From: a virus
Length of the DNA: 32,873 nucleotides
Direction: 5' to 3' (one strand)
Virus record (IMG/VR): IMGVR_UViG_3300006353_000005
Coordinates: 1 to 32,873 of that record
In this document: positions 14,775 through 21,671 of the stretch, one piece after another
Layout: every line of letters starts with the position of its first letter
How positions within the stretch are numbered: the stretch's first letter is position 1
Translations under genes and position numbers: made by a program
Notes under the pieces: generated by a model
What the model was told of the DNA's origin: nothing
What the model saw: the letters and a program-made list of their open reading frames with translations, nothing else
The model's database searches: none

Positions 14775-15089
14775 TCAAGAGAAAGCAGGCCGTCCAGTGC
14801 CGCTCTTCAAGGCTCCCAAATGGGTATGGGCATCCTTCGTTTCGCGTGAAACATTCGCCTGCGGAACGTTCTGCTTCCGCCGCGATACGCTCTTTGACGG
14901 CTTCCGTGAGGACTCGGCCTCCGCTCTGATTCGCTCGTGTTCCGCACCCACCAACGCAGGTAGAGACGCATATGTGCTGTCTTCCATTGCAAGTTCCTCT
15001 GCACGATTCTTGACGTACGGCCACCAACCGTTCGTCGTCGGAGGGGCCATCAGCCACAACAGATGGGAAAGATGCTGATCGAAGTTCAT
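14775..15089 (-). CDS. Hypothetical phage protein (frame partly uncertain)
   Basis: A 104-residue protein whose ATG overlaps the upstream stop (ATGA): MNFDQHLSHLLWLMAPPTTN. The first half (GWWPYVKNRAEELAMEDSTY) looks like a natural helical protein. The second half is basic and less ordered (SRKPSKSVSRRKQNVPQAN). An alternative frame to 14758 also stays open, ends with a GTGA overlap with DUF1064 and reads EERHWTACFLLKGGKL. A frameshift or two overlapping genes in the 3' part therefore cannot be excluded. No family recognised. Confidence 0.5.
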   Translation of the reverse strand: MNFDQHLSHLLWLMAPPTTNGWWPYVKNRAEELAMEDSTYASLPALVGAEHERIRAEAESSRKPSKSVSRRKQNVPQANVSRETKDAHTHLGALKSGTGRPAFS

Positions 15090-15466
15090 TCGGCATTCCG
15101 AGCCCCCAAGGCAAAGACGCTGTTGGGAGTTCTTGCGCAGAGGGCCGCTGCAATCGCGTCCCGGACTTTGTTTGCACGATCCGCAGCTTCTTCAGCCTTG
15201 CGAAGATCTGCACGACGCTTCTTCTGACGCGCACTGCAAAGGTCTGTGCGCTCCTGGCGCGTCTTGGGGCGCCAGCCGACGCGTCGGGCACCCTTGGAGG
15301 TCAGGCTGTACTTGACGGGCTCTGCGTCGGCCATCTCCTGATGTGTGAGCGCGGTAATGGCGTTGCGCACCTTCTCGCGCGGCAGGCCGGTCAGTGCCAT
15401 GAGTTCGCCAATGCTCCGCGGCTTGCCATCAGCCAGGATGTCGATGATCTGCTGCGTGCTCTTCAT
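15086..15466 (-). CDS. Winged-helix DNA-binding protein
   Basis: A 126-residue protein, MKSTQQIIDILADGKPRSIG. The first 55 residues form a textbook winged helix: helix 1 (TQQIIDIL), helix 2 (IGELMALT), recognition helix (PREKVRNAITALTHQ) and a short wing (VKYSLTSKG). The rest is a basic, Glu/Arg/Ala-rich helix (RQKKRRADLRKAEEAADRAN), likely a coiled coil. The protein probably binds DNA as a dimer in early gene control or replication. It overlaps both neighbours by ATGA. Confidence 0.7.
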   Translation of the reverse strand: MKSTQQIIDILADGKPRSIGELMALTGLPREKVRNAITALTHQEMADAEPVKYSLTSKGARRVGWRPKTRQERTDLCSARQKKRRADLRKAEEAADRANKVRDAIAAALCARTPNSVFALGARNAE

Positions 15467-16080
15467 GCTCGAGCCCCAAGGCCGGCAAACAATCCGCCAG
15501 CTGGCTTATGCACCATCATCCCGCCCGTACGAATCTTGCTGATGATGGTGCGGCTGATGCCTGTGCGGGCCGAGATCTGGACGCCCGACTCTTCGGACAG
15601 CAGGATCTCATCGAAGCGATCCTGCGTGACCGTAGTGCGCTTCAGACCGATGAGGCGGTTGGCCAAGATGCGATTCGGTTGGTTCTTGAAGCGCCCGACC
15701 TTGGCGGTGAACTTTCCGATGTCGGCCCCGGTGCCGCAGTCCATGTGATCAGGGTTGAGGCAGTGATCGTGCAGGCACTTGCCGTATACGCGCCATCCAT
15801 CTGGGATAGGCTTGCCCGTCGCCATCTGCCAAACGGCCCGGCGGCCGGGCTGCGACAGCATCGCCGGCTCCGTCGCTTGCAGGATGGCGGCCTTGGTCTT
15901 GGCGCTCTCCCAATGTGACGAGAAGGCAACCTCGAGCGCAGCATCCAAGCGATCGCGCGTAGTTGCCCAGTCGGGGCCGTACACGCGCGGGAATCCTGCC
16001 GACAGCGCTCCGTCCCAGATCCAGCAGCCTGTGATGTCGTCGATCTTGCAGCGCCCATAGACTTCGTCGAGGGTCTTCAC
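15463..16080 (-). CDS. HNH-type endonuclease with C-terminal helix-turn-helix
   Basis: A 205-residue protein from a GTG at 16080 (M/V-KTLDEVYGRCKIDDITGCW), overlapping the upstream stop as GTGA. It carries CWIWDGALS near the start and a zinc/HNH-like core CLHDHCLNPDHMDCGT, the C-x4-C-x-N-P-x-H form seen in phage homing-type HNH enzymes. The C-terminal 50 residues form a helix-turn-helix (GVQISARTGISRTIISKIRT). Such proteins nick or cut DNA and can be free-standing homing enzymes. A longer frame upstream overlaps the neighbour and is not supported. Confidence 0.75.
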   Translation of the reverse strand: MKTLDEVYGRCKIDDITGCWIWDGALSAGFPRVYGPDWATTRDRLDAALEVAFSSHWESAKTKAAILQATEPAMLSQPGRRAVWQMATGKPIPDGWRVYGKCLHDHCLNPDHMDCGTGADIGKFTAKVGRFKNQPNRILANRLIGLKRTTVTQDRFDEILLSEESGVQISARTGISRTIISKIRTGGMMVHKPAGGLFAGLGARA

Positions 16081-16328
16081 GATGTAGCCTCCAGAATCTC
16101 GCGCACCTGAACGCCAGGCGGCACATTGCATCGCGGGGTGACCGCATAGGTGTACGAACGGTGCTTGCCGGATCGCTCGAGGTAGCCGAGCCGGAACGCC
16201 ACCTTCAGGGCGGGTGCCCGCTGGTTGTGGGACAACTCGGGAAGAGCCGCGGCAATGTCGGCGTACTGCATCGGCCGCTGTGCGCGCAGGAGCTCGATCC
16301 ATACGGTGTTGACGAGGGTGGCGGCCAT
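16077..16328 (-). CDS. Small winged-helix protein
   Basis: An 83-residue protein; the ATG at 16328 overlaps the upstream stop (TGATG). The order of helices (LVNTVWIELLRAQRPMQYAD, IAAALPEL), a turn, recognition helix (QRAPALKVAFRLGYLERSG) and a beta wing (RSYTYAVTP) fits a small winged-helix DNA-binding domain. It resembles the proteins at 13287 and 15086 in shape. Its target is unknown. Translation coupling with the replication-type gene upstream is likely. Confidence 0.65.
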   Translation of the reverse strand: MAATLVNTVWIELLRAQRPMQYADIAAALPELSHNQRAPALKVAFRLGYLERSGKHRSYTYAVTPRCNVPPGVQVREILEATS

Positions 16329-17224
16329 CAATGCACTCCCGTCGGTGCCGTGTGCTCAGCCTGCTGCCTTGCGCGGACCCGGGCCTTGTAGGCTGGGAAT
16401 TGCTCCGTCCCGGACCATTTGCCAAGGCCCAGACGAATGCCCTCAGCCTCGACGGCTTGCTGCGAATCGGGATCGATCTTTGCGGATGTCGCGGTTGGGC
16501 CTGAGGCTATGGCTGCCGCCTCTCCGAGTTGCCTCTTCACGATCCCGAGCAGATACGCCATGCCCTTCGGTGGCGTGGCCTTGGCGCAGGTATCGGCAGC
16601 GGCTTCGAAGGTCTCGACGGTCACGCCTTGACCGATCAACGCGAGCAACTCCGGGTTCGACGGGTTCACGTCCGGCACCCCGCGTGCCTTGATGGCCTTG
16701 CAGACGGCTCCCGCTTTCGTTGGGCTTTGCCCTTCACCCCCACCATCGCCCCCCGCTTGCGGGGGGTTGGGGGGTATTTCTTTCTCTTCTCTTCTCTTCT
16801 CTTCTCTGGTCTCGCTTTTGTCACGCTCACTGCGTGACGAATCTCGGACAGAATCTGAGACATTGGCGTGACCGGGAGGAGCCGCACGCTCTTTTTGCTT
16901 CCTTTTGGTGCCTAAAGCACGGGTTTTCGCGGTGTCGCCGTTGTGGTGGTCGAAGTTCGGGATGGTGATGCCTGAGTTATCCACAGACAGCCATCCAACA
17001 TCGCACATGGCTTGAGCGAACCCGTCACGCTGAACTTTGCGATCTACCCACTGTTGTGTCACGCCACTAGCGTGACCATCGCGTGACTGACCATCGGCCC
17101 AAGACCACAAACATTGCAGCCGGCCAACCACCGAGAACTCGTCCATTCCCAGTTTCGCGCCAATGGCTATGACGGCAGGGTCCTCTGCCAGGTCAGCGCG
17201 CATCTTGATCCAATCACCGGCCAT
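16328..17224 (-). CDS. Phage replication-type (DnaT/O-like) protein
   Basis: A 298-residue protein beginning MAGDWIKMRADLAEDPAVIA, with an N-terminal winged-helix pattern (FSVVGRLQCLWSWADGQSRD, then WVDRKVQRDGFAQAMCDVGW). This N-terminal type is common in phage replication initiators and primosomal proteins. A charged linker follows (residues about 110-165), including the stretch coded by five GAGAA repeats, and then a helical C-terminal domain (PKGMAYLLGIVKRQLGEAAA). It sits in the early operon beside a ParB-like gene. The role, recognising the origin or loading host helicase, is inferred. Ribosome-binding site GAGGAAG is close before the ATG. Confidence 0.65.
   Translation of the reverse strand: MAGDWIKMRADLAEDPAVIAIGAKLGMDEFSVVGRLQCLWSWADGQSRDGHASGVTQQWVDRKVQRDGFAQAMCDVGWLSVDNSGITIPNFDHHNGDTAKTRALGTKRKQKERAAPPGHANVSDSVRDSSRSERDKSETREEKRREEKEIPPNPPQAGGDGGGEGQSPTKAGAVCKAIKARGVPDVNPSNPELLALIGQGVTVETFEAAADTCAKATPPKGMAYLLGIVKRQLGEAAAIASGPTATSAKIDPDSQQAVEAEGIRLGLGKWSGTEQFPAYKARVRARQQAEHTAPTGVH
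16782..16806. repeat. Five tandem copies of TTCTC (GAGAA on the coding strand)
   Basis: A perfect 25-base run of five pentanucleotide units lies in the linker of the replication-type gene. Because the unit is not a multiple of three, gain or loss of one copy would shift the frame. A G/C hairpin (eight-base arms at 16749-16756 and 16759-16766) lies beside it in the same coding region. Confidence 0.85.
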
Positions 17225-17231
17225 GTCTTCC

Positions 17232-18077
17232 TCAGGCCGGCAGGTCGAGACGAGCGGCGATGTCAGCGTGCGGCGTGCCCGTGAGGTGTGCCAGCAGACC
17301 GGCGACCTCGTTGTAGGAGACGCTGGGGCAGTTCTCGAGAATCCACGCCGCCCCGTCAGCCACCAGGTCGCGCTGCGGCGTCAGCGTCTTCTTCGTCACC
17401 TTGGTCTTGCCATTGGCCTTGGCGGTAGCGATGCGTCCGGCCAGGTGCTCCGCTGCGCCAGCGCCGTGCTTGCGGATGGCCGCGATGGCGTTGCTGGCAC
17501 TGACCTCGCCGGCAGCCACCATGGCCTTGATGGCGTTGCTCGCGCCGGCCAGGATGAGCAGGCTCGACACGTAGGTGCGGGAGACGTTCAGTTTGGCGGC
17601 AATGTCGGCTTCGTCCATCTGGTAGCCGATGAGGCGCTTCATGCCTTCGGCCTTGCCGAGCTGGTCCTTGTCCATGCCGGGCTTGGCAAAGAGGCCCAGT
17701 GTCAGGTCGACCATGGACGTGCCGGCCGGTGTGGTCACAACAGGCAGCACCTCGATATTGGCGCCCTCGGCATTGGCCAGGCGGACGGCCCTCAGGCGGC
17801 TGTGGCCGTCGGTAAGGTAGGTCACGTCCTGGTCGCCCTCTTTCGCCACGTAGCCGGTGAGCGGGTGCGAGCGGCGGAAGCCGTGCGTCAGGATCGAATG
17901 CTTCAGATCCTGGATGTGCTGCAGGTAGGCGGCGGTCTCGGTGCGGATGTTGAAGCCGTCGAGAACGCGGATGCTCGCGAGTGGCGTCATCCAGAGGTCC
18001 GCAGACTTCGCGCCAGCATCGCGCATGGCTGCCTTGACGTTGCCGGAGGAAAGCTCCAGCGGGGCGGTATCGATCAT
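17232..18077 (-). CDS. ParB/Spo0J-like DNA-binding protein
   Basis: A 281-residue protein. The N-terminal domain has the ParB pattern: PLASIRVLDGFNIRTETA, SILTHGFRRSHPLTGYVAKE and the signature DGHSRLRAVRLANAEG, a variant of the GERRxRA CTP-binding motif. A helix-turn-helix follows (MDEADIAAKLNVSRTYVSSL). Known relatives are partition proteins, but many prophages carry ParB-like genes without ParA, as here, and these may instead serve replication or regulation. It lies upstream of the replication-type gene, 7 bases apart. GAGGAAG is the likely ribosome-binding site. Confidence 0.8.
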   Translation of the reverse strand: MIDTAPLELSSGNVKAAMRDAGAKSADLWMTPLASIRVLDGFNIRTETAAYLQHIQDLKHSILTHGFRRSHPLTGYVAKEGDQDVTYLTDGHSRLRAVRLANAEGANIEVLPVVTTPAGTSMVDLTLGLFAKPGMDKDQLGKAEGMKRLIGYQMDEADIAAKLNVSRTYVSSLLILAGASNAIKAMVAAGEVSASNAIAAIRKHGAGAAEHLAGRIATAKANGKTKVTKKTLTPQRDLVADGAAWILENCPSVSYNEVAGLLAHLTGTPHADIAARLDLPA

Positions 18078-18106
18078 TTGGCGTCTTCCTCGTTGGTCTT
18101 GTGAAA

Positions 18107-18514
18107 TCAGGTGGGGAACGCGACGGGCTCGGTGTTCGGCCCTGGCACATAGAGCTTTCCGCCGGATGTGCCGTGGCCGCGCAGGCGCGGGACGTAGCTG
18201 TGGACGGCGATGTATTTCTTCCGCAGGGCCTTGGCGTAGATGGCGCCGAATGCGCGGTCGCCGTTTTTCGGGCGGATGCCTGAGGCGGTCGCGGCCATCG
18301 TGATGCTCTCGCCCGCGACGGCGCCCTTCTCTCGTACGTGGTTCACGATGAAAGCGAGCGCACGAGCCCCGAAGAGGGGATCGTCTTGCTCGGCTGCGAA
18401 TTGAGCCCCTGCTGCAGCTGCGAGCCCCACAGCGCGAGCCGTGGCGGCCGGGCAGACGAGTTGCGAGGTTTCGTCCATGTCGGCGACCATGTCGTCGGTG
18501 AGTTCGGTGTTCAT
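18107..18514 (-). CDS. Hypothetical early phage protein
   Basis: A 135-residue protein, MNTELTDDMVADMDETSQLV, with a helix-rich centre (GARALAFIVNHVREKGAVAG) and a segment ASGIRPKNGDRAFGAIYAKA that could be a helix-turn-helix. A basic end follows (RLRGHGTSGGKLYV). It lies between the CII-like and ParB-like genes and overlaps the former by ATGA. The pattern of a promoter-proximal early gene with a possible DNA-binding helix suggests a regulator, but I do not recognise a family. Confidence 0.55.
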   Translation of the reverse strand: MNTELTDDMVADMDETSQLVCPAATARAVGLAAAAGAQFAAEQDDPLFGARALAFIVNHVREKGAVAGESITMAATASGIRPKNGDRAFGAIYAKALRKKYIAVHSYVPRLRGHGTSGGKLYVPGPNTEPVAFPT

Positions 18515-18999
18515 GCCGCAGCCCTCAGGTGCGCCGGCTTGCTGGCAGCGTTCGATGCGCGTGCAGCGTGACGGAGCCGATTCAATGCAGCCTCGGCCTC
18601 GGCGATCTCGCGCTCGATAACGATCAACTCGTTGTCGCTGACCACGCCGTCCGACATCGAGTCAACAAAAGCGGCCGTCACATCGGAGGTTTCGCGCACA
18701 ACGGCAGAGACGCGCTGCATCGGCGAGAGATCGCCCGCATCCACGGCGACAGCAACCTCGAAGCGCCCTCCGCACTCTTTCGCAACAGCGATCGGGTAGT
18801 CGTACGCGTGCGGGCCGCCGGCCTCGATGCACATCAGCGCAGTTTCGAGGGCGTCTACCGCACCGAGCTTGTGGTTGGGCGATATGCCCGAAAGCTCCTT
18901 GCGGTACACGTCGTCCGACTTGTCCAGGCGCCGCGCAATGGCGGGACGGCCACCGCTCGTGTTCGAGGTGCTGCGGCGCAGTGCGTCGAGAATGGTCAT
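18511..18999 (-). CDS. CII-like phage regulatory protein
   Basis: A 162-residue protein from the ATG at 18999 with AAGGAG at 6 bases (MTILDALRRSTSNTSGGRPA). Its pattern, an N-terminal helix-turn-helix region including GGRPAIARRLDKSDDVYRKE and SPNHKLGAVDALETALMC, matches the phage regulatory CII family. A helical C-terminal part (EREIAEAEAALNRLRHAARA) probably oligomerises. In lambda-like systems CII turns on lysogenic promoters. It is the first sure gene of the leftward early operon after Cro, the expected place. Confidence 0.7.
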   Translation of the reverse strand: MTILDALRRSTSNTSGGRPAIARRLDKSDDVYRKELSGISPNHKLGAVDALETALMCIEAGGPHAYDYPIAVAKECGGRFEVAVAVDAGDLSPMQRVSAVVRETSDVTAAFVDSMSDGVVSDNELIVIEREIAEAEAALNRLRHAARASNAASKPAHLRAAA

Positions 19000-19058
19000 G
19001 TCCAACTCCTTGTTACGTGGACGTTGTTGCGGTGCAGCGAACGCGGTGCAATGCAGGC

Positions 19059-19295
19059 ATGGAACCGAACAAGCCCCAGAACTTCGAACCCGTCGCAGCC
19101 CTTGAGGTGGTCGATGGGATGTGCATCCATGAATCCGCGCACACCACGCTGTCGGCCAATGCGGAAGATGGCGTGCGGTCGGTGTTGGTGGTGTCGTCGC
19201 GCATGGCGATGCACGTTGTCGGCGGCGTGCTCGAGGTGCGCTTCAAGCGGCATGCGCTGCTGCATCCAGGCCTGGCGGCGCTGGTGCGGCGCTGA
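19059..19295 (+). CDS. Possible small plus-strand gene between the Cro- and CII-like genes
   Basis: A 78-residue frame, MEPNKPQNFEPVAALEVVDG, with GC-rich third positions and natural-looking strands (RSVLVVSSRMAMHVVGGVLE). The opposite strand also holds an open frame (18996-19265), but it is His/Arg-rich in the way of a shadow and its third positions are less GC-rich. Against the plus frame: a weak ribosome-binding site and an orientation opposite to both neighbours. Function unknown. The gap would otherwise be about 310 bases without a gene. Confidence 0.4.
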   Translation: MEPNKPQNFEPVAALEVVDGMCIHESAHTTLSANAEDGVRSVLVVSSRMAMHVVGGVLEVRFKRHALLHPGLAALVRR

Positions 19296-19313
19296 CTGGT
19301 GACGAGCCCCATG

Positions 19314-19544
19314 TCAAACGACCGCCTTGACTTCATGAGGTGCCTTGCGCAGCACAGCCCAATTCACGTCGGGGCGCAATGCCTCACAACGCACACCGGT
19401 CAGTCGTTCGATTTCGGGGCAAAACTCCGCAGGAACACGTTCCTTTTTCCAGCGAGAAACGGAAGCCTTCTCCCGACCAAGCGCGGAGGCCAACTTGCTT
19501 GAGCCGCCGAACTTTTGGCAGGCTTCTTCGAGGGCAGAGATCAT
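19314..19544 (-). CDS. Cro/YdaS-like phage regulator
   Basis: A 76-residue protein from the ATG at 19544 (MISALEEACQKFGGSSKLAS), preceded by GGAAG. The YdaS/Cro-type helix-turn-helix reads FGGSSKLASALGREKASVSR WKKERVP (split here at the end of the recognition helix), and the tail CPEIERLTGVRCEALRPDVN is the typical family ending. It is divergent from the repressor gene with an inverted repeat between them, exactly the Cro/CI layout. It should start the lytic early operon by shutting off the repressor. An ATG at 19556 lacks a ribosome-binding site. Confidence 0.82.
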   Translation of the reverse strand: MISALEEACQKFGGSSKLASALGREKASVSRWKKERVPAEFCPEIERLTGVRCEALRPDVNWAVLRKAPHEVKAVV

Positions 19545-19554
19545 GGGCGCTTCC

Positions 19555-19572
19555 ATAGTTTCGGTAAACTAT
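19555..19572. promoter_or_regulatory. Operator-like inverted repeat between cro and repressor genes
   Basis: ATAGTTT-CGGT-AAACTAT is a perfect 7-bp inverted repeat with a 4-base spacer. It lies just upstream of the Cro-like start and 67 bases before the repressor start. Position and symmetry fit an operator for one or both regulators. Confidence 0.65.
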
Positions 19573-19638
19573 ACCTTCAAGTCTCGGGAAGCGATACTAC
19601 ATTCACGGAATATAGAAGCGGCGCCTTATGCTTTCTTG

Positions 19639-20238
19639 ATGGAATTTGGCGACCGACTCAAAGAGGCCCGTAACGACGCAGGCCTGACTGGCGAGAAGCT
19701 GGGTGAAGCCCTGGGCGTATCAAAGCAAACAATTGCGCACTGGGAGGCGAATCGCTATGAGCCGAAACTCATCTTCTTGGTCAAGCTCTGTGAGGTGCTC
19801 GATGTCACCGCGGACTGGCTGCTCACCGGAAAGTCGGTGGAACACCTTTCCCCGGCCGCTGTGAAGCAAGGTCGCTTCTACGACGCCCTGTCGCAGGACG
19901 GCCGGCGCAGATGGGAGACCGCAAAGATGCTGATACGAGAAGGCGTCTCGGATGCGATGGTGGAAAAACGCATGCCGATCACTGCGGCGCCTCCCGCGAA
20001 TACCGGGGTCAGTTCGGAATCAGGTTCTCAATCTAGGGAAATTACCGAAGGCGAAAAGCTACGCACTGATACATTGATTACAAATCATCAGAAACACATC
20101 GAGCTTTCCATTCCCAACTCCTCGAAAGGCAAGGGCACTCATAGTGACCAAGCTGGTAGCGATACAGAGCCAGAATCACCTAAGCGTGGCGAACACACTA
20201 AGGGTACTTCTCAGGCGGGCCGAGCAAGGAGAACTTGA
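19639..20238 (+). CDS. XRE-family phage repressor (CI-like) without a recognisable S24 peptidase
   Basis: A 199-residue protein from the ATG at 19639 (MEFGDRLKEARNDAGLTGEK). Residues 1-66 are a clear HTH_3 domain (KLGEALGVSKQTIAHWEANR and the LCEVLDVTADWLLTG ending). The remaining part is not an S24 peptidase: after a short helix it is Ser/Thr/Lys-rich and looks disordered. Induction by RecA-driven self-cleavage is therefore not supported. No Shine-Dalgarno is seen. A -10-like TATGCT just before the ATG would make the message nearly leaderless, as for lambda cI. The last 95 bases overlap the next gene. Confidence 0.8.
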   Translation: MEFGDRLKEARNDAGLTGEKLGEALGVSKQTIAHWEANRYEPKLIFLVKLCEVLDVTADWLLTGKSVEHLSPAAVKQGRFYDALSQDGRRRWETAKMLIREGVSDAMVEKRMPITAAPPANTGVSSESGSQSREITEGEKLRTDTLITNHQKHIELSIPNSSKGKGTHSDQAGSDTEPESPKRGEHTKGTSQAGRARRT

Positions 20239-20476
20239 CGGATTCATTTACCTCGCCTCATGCCCCGAAGGCGAAGACAAAATCGGCTTGTGCGGTCGAT
20301 ATGTTGACGACTTGGATGCTGCAGTCATTGCAGCCAGAGAGGGGTTCAACCGCCTGCTTGGACACAAAGCCTGCACCGAGACAGAGCCCGCCAGGCTACC
20401 GCGCAGACTGCGCAAGGAAAGTGAGAATGTTCAGATCAGTCACGTCCTGCCCTACCGTAGCCGAAAGCGGGTATGA
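20144..20476 (+). CDS. Hypothetical lysogenic-operon protein
   Basis: A 110-residue protein from a GTG at 20144, read in another frame over the end of the repressor gene (M/V-TKLVAIQSQNHLSVANTLR). The middle, LDGFIYLASCPEGEDKIGLC then VDDLDAAVIAAREGFNRLLG, has a natural strand-helix pattern and suggests a small alpha/beta domain. The end is basic. It overlaps the next gene by ATGA. No family is recognised. Being cotranscribed with the repressor, it should be expressed in the lysogen. Confidence 0.6.
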   Translation: MTKLVAIQSQNHLSVANTLRVLLRRAEQGELDGFIYLASCPEGEDKIGLCGRYVDDLDAAVIAAREGFNRLLGHKACTETEPARLPRRLRKESENVQISHVLPYRSRKRV

Positions 20477-21057
20477 ATAGGTCGGCGTTCAGCTATCGCG
20501 CTGGCGCTCAATGGGCACGCATGTCGACCTGGGCACGACTCGGCGCCGTGAGCGCGGCGATCCTGCTCGGCATTGCCATCATCGGGGTGAGCCGCCCCGC
20601 TGTCCCACCATCTGCGAACGAATTACGAGCTCCATCTCAAGAGAGGCATCTACAGACGAGGGCCAATCTGCTTGAGTCGCAGTGCACCTCCGGATTGCCA
20701 GCCTTGATGAAGGCGGCGAAAGAGCAGATTGCAGGCGGAAAGCTCCAGGCTGCACGGCTCACATTGGCTATGTGCAAGGACTTCCCCACGAGCGACGAGT
20801 TCAAGGCGTTCGCCGCCAAGGCCGAGGCTGCTATCGTCGCTCAAGAGAAGGACGCAGCCATCAAAGAGGCTGCGCGCAAGCGATCAGAGGGCGTCCAGAT
20901 CGGCATGACGCAACCTGATGTGCTGGCAAGTTCCTGGGGTAGCCCGCAAAAGGTGAACACAACGACCACAGCGCGTGGCACCCGGGAGCAATGGGTGTAC
21001 GGCGGCCACAACTACCTCTACTTCGAAAATGGGCTGCTGACCGCGATTCAGAACTGA
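20473..21057 (+). CDS. Membrane-anchored protein with BamE/SmpA-like C-terminal domain
   Basis: A 194-residue protein with a positively charged start, one membrane segment at about residues 23-42 (LGAVSAAILLGIAIIGV) and then a periplasmic part with a helix rich in Lys/Ala. The C-terminal 55 residues, IGMTQPDVLASSWGSPQKVN then REQWVYGGHNYLYFENGLLT, have the SmpA/OmlA (BamE-like) pattern of G-M-T-x-x-x-V followed by strands. It is the last gene of the repressor operon and a strong terminator follows. As a lysogen-expressed envelope protein it could alter the host surface or block superinfection; that is an inference. Confidence 0.7.
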   Translation: MNRSAFSYRAGAQWARMSTWARLGAVSAAILLGIAIIGVSRPAVPPSANELRAPSQERHLQTRANLLESQCTSGLPALMKAAKEQIAGGKLQAARLTLAMCKDFPTSDEFKAFAAKAEAAIVAQEKDAAIKEAARKRSEGVQIGMTQPDVLASSWGSPQKVNTTTTARGTREQWVYGGHNYLYFENGLLTAIQN

Positions 21058-21077
21058 TCGCGGCATAACCCCACCAA

Positions 21078-21101
21078 GGCCCGCCTCGAGCGGGCTTTTT
21101 T
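21078..21101 (+). terminator. Intrinsic terminator of the repressor operon
   Basis: GCCCGC-CTCGA-GCGGGC makes a perfect 6-bp stem, followed by TTTTTT. It lies 20 bases after the stop of the BamE-like gene and before the operator/promoter block of the next operon. Confidence 0.85.
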
Positions 21102-21134
21102 ATGTCCGCTCATAGGCGCCGCATATCTGCGGAT

Positions 21135-21221
21135 GTATCGGTTTCTTTGACTCGATATTGCAAATCGGTCTAACGATATTGTTTCGCTTTCCTTGACCTA
21201 AATGTCTCGCTAACCGATACT
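21135..21221 (+). promoter_or_regulatory. Early promoter with repeated operator-like sites
   Basis: TTGACC (21193-21198), 17 bases, then GATACT (21216-21221) is a good sigma70-type promoter. Around it are repeated boxes: TATCGGTT at 21136-21143 with its inverse AACCGATA at 21212-21219 over the -10, and CGATATTG at 21153-21160 and 21174-21181, exactly 21 bases (two helix turns) apart, with AATCGGTC between. Binding by the phage repressor is likely. The promoter should drive the small-gene array, DGR and integrase arm. Confidence 0.65.
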
Positions 21222-21255
21222 TTGTTCACTCGCCAATCAACACGGAGTGACGAAG

Positions 21256-21459
21256 ATGGAAACCCCCAGCAGGCGCGCGCCTCGCGCATCAAAGGCCCGG
21301 CTCGAAATCGCAGCGCTAATCGTGGCATCGATCTACGGTGCGCTGGCCGAGAAGATTCTTGATGTGCCAGACGGCCACACCGCCGAGAAGGTCGCAGACG
21401 AGGCGCTTCTCGCTGCCGATGTCCTGATCAATCGCGCGGCTCGTGGGGTGCAGGCATGA
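21256..21459 (+). CDS. Small helical early protein
   Basis: A 67-residue protein from the ATG at 21256 with GGAG at 8 bases; a GTG at 21247 is inside the ribosome-binding site. It reads METPSRRAPRASKARLEIAA and then mostly helix (VADEALLAADVLINRAARGV). It is the first gene after the operator/promoter block, about 28 bases downstream of the predicted transcription start. No family recognised. It overlaps the next gene by ATGA. Confidence 0.6.
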   Translation: METPSRRAPRASKARLEIAALIVASIYGALAEKILDVPDGHTAEKVADEALLAADVLINRAARGVQA

Positions 21460-21671
21460 ATACGCAAGTCCCTGACCTCAAGGGCGTGAACGTCCGTCTG
21501 TATCCGGCGCATCAGGTCGCCAACAAGCCACAAATCAACGGCAAAGAGGTCTCGCATGCCGAGTACCTCGAGCACATGAACGGCCGCCTGCGGCTGTATG
21601 TCCCCACCGTGCGCGGCGAGCACAAGGTCCAGATGCGCGGCACCGTTCCGGCGGAATGGAGCCTGGTGTGA
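21456..21671 (+). CDS. Small early protein, unknown
   Basis: A 71-residue protein (MNTQVPDLKGVNVRLYPAHQ) with ATGA overlap upstream and GTGA overlap downstream. Strand-turn patterns such as NGRLRLYVPTVRGEHKVQMR suggest a small beta protein. No motif of an enzyme is seen. Phage genes of this place and size are often host-takeover or anti-defence proteins, but nothing in the sequence shows this. Confidence 0.55.
   Translation: MNTQVPDLKGVNVRLYPAHQVANKPQINGKEVSHAEYLEHMNGRLRLYVPTVRGEHKVQMRGTVPAEWSLV

Noticed and set aside
16749-16767. G/C-rich hairpin CCCCCCGC-TT-GCGGGGGG as a terminator
   Set aside because: It lies inside the coding part of the replication-type gene and has no T run on either strand.
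17163-18104. 313-codon plus-strand frame opposite the ParB-like gene
   Set aside because: Antisense shadow; the minus-strand frame has the ParB motifs and a helix-turn-helix.
18996-19265. Minus-strand frame between the Cro- and CII-like genes
   Set aside because: His/Arg-rich composition and poorer third-position GC than the plus frame; kept only as an alternative to the 19059-19295 gene.
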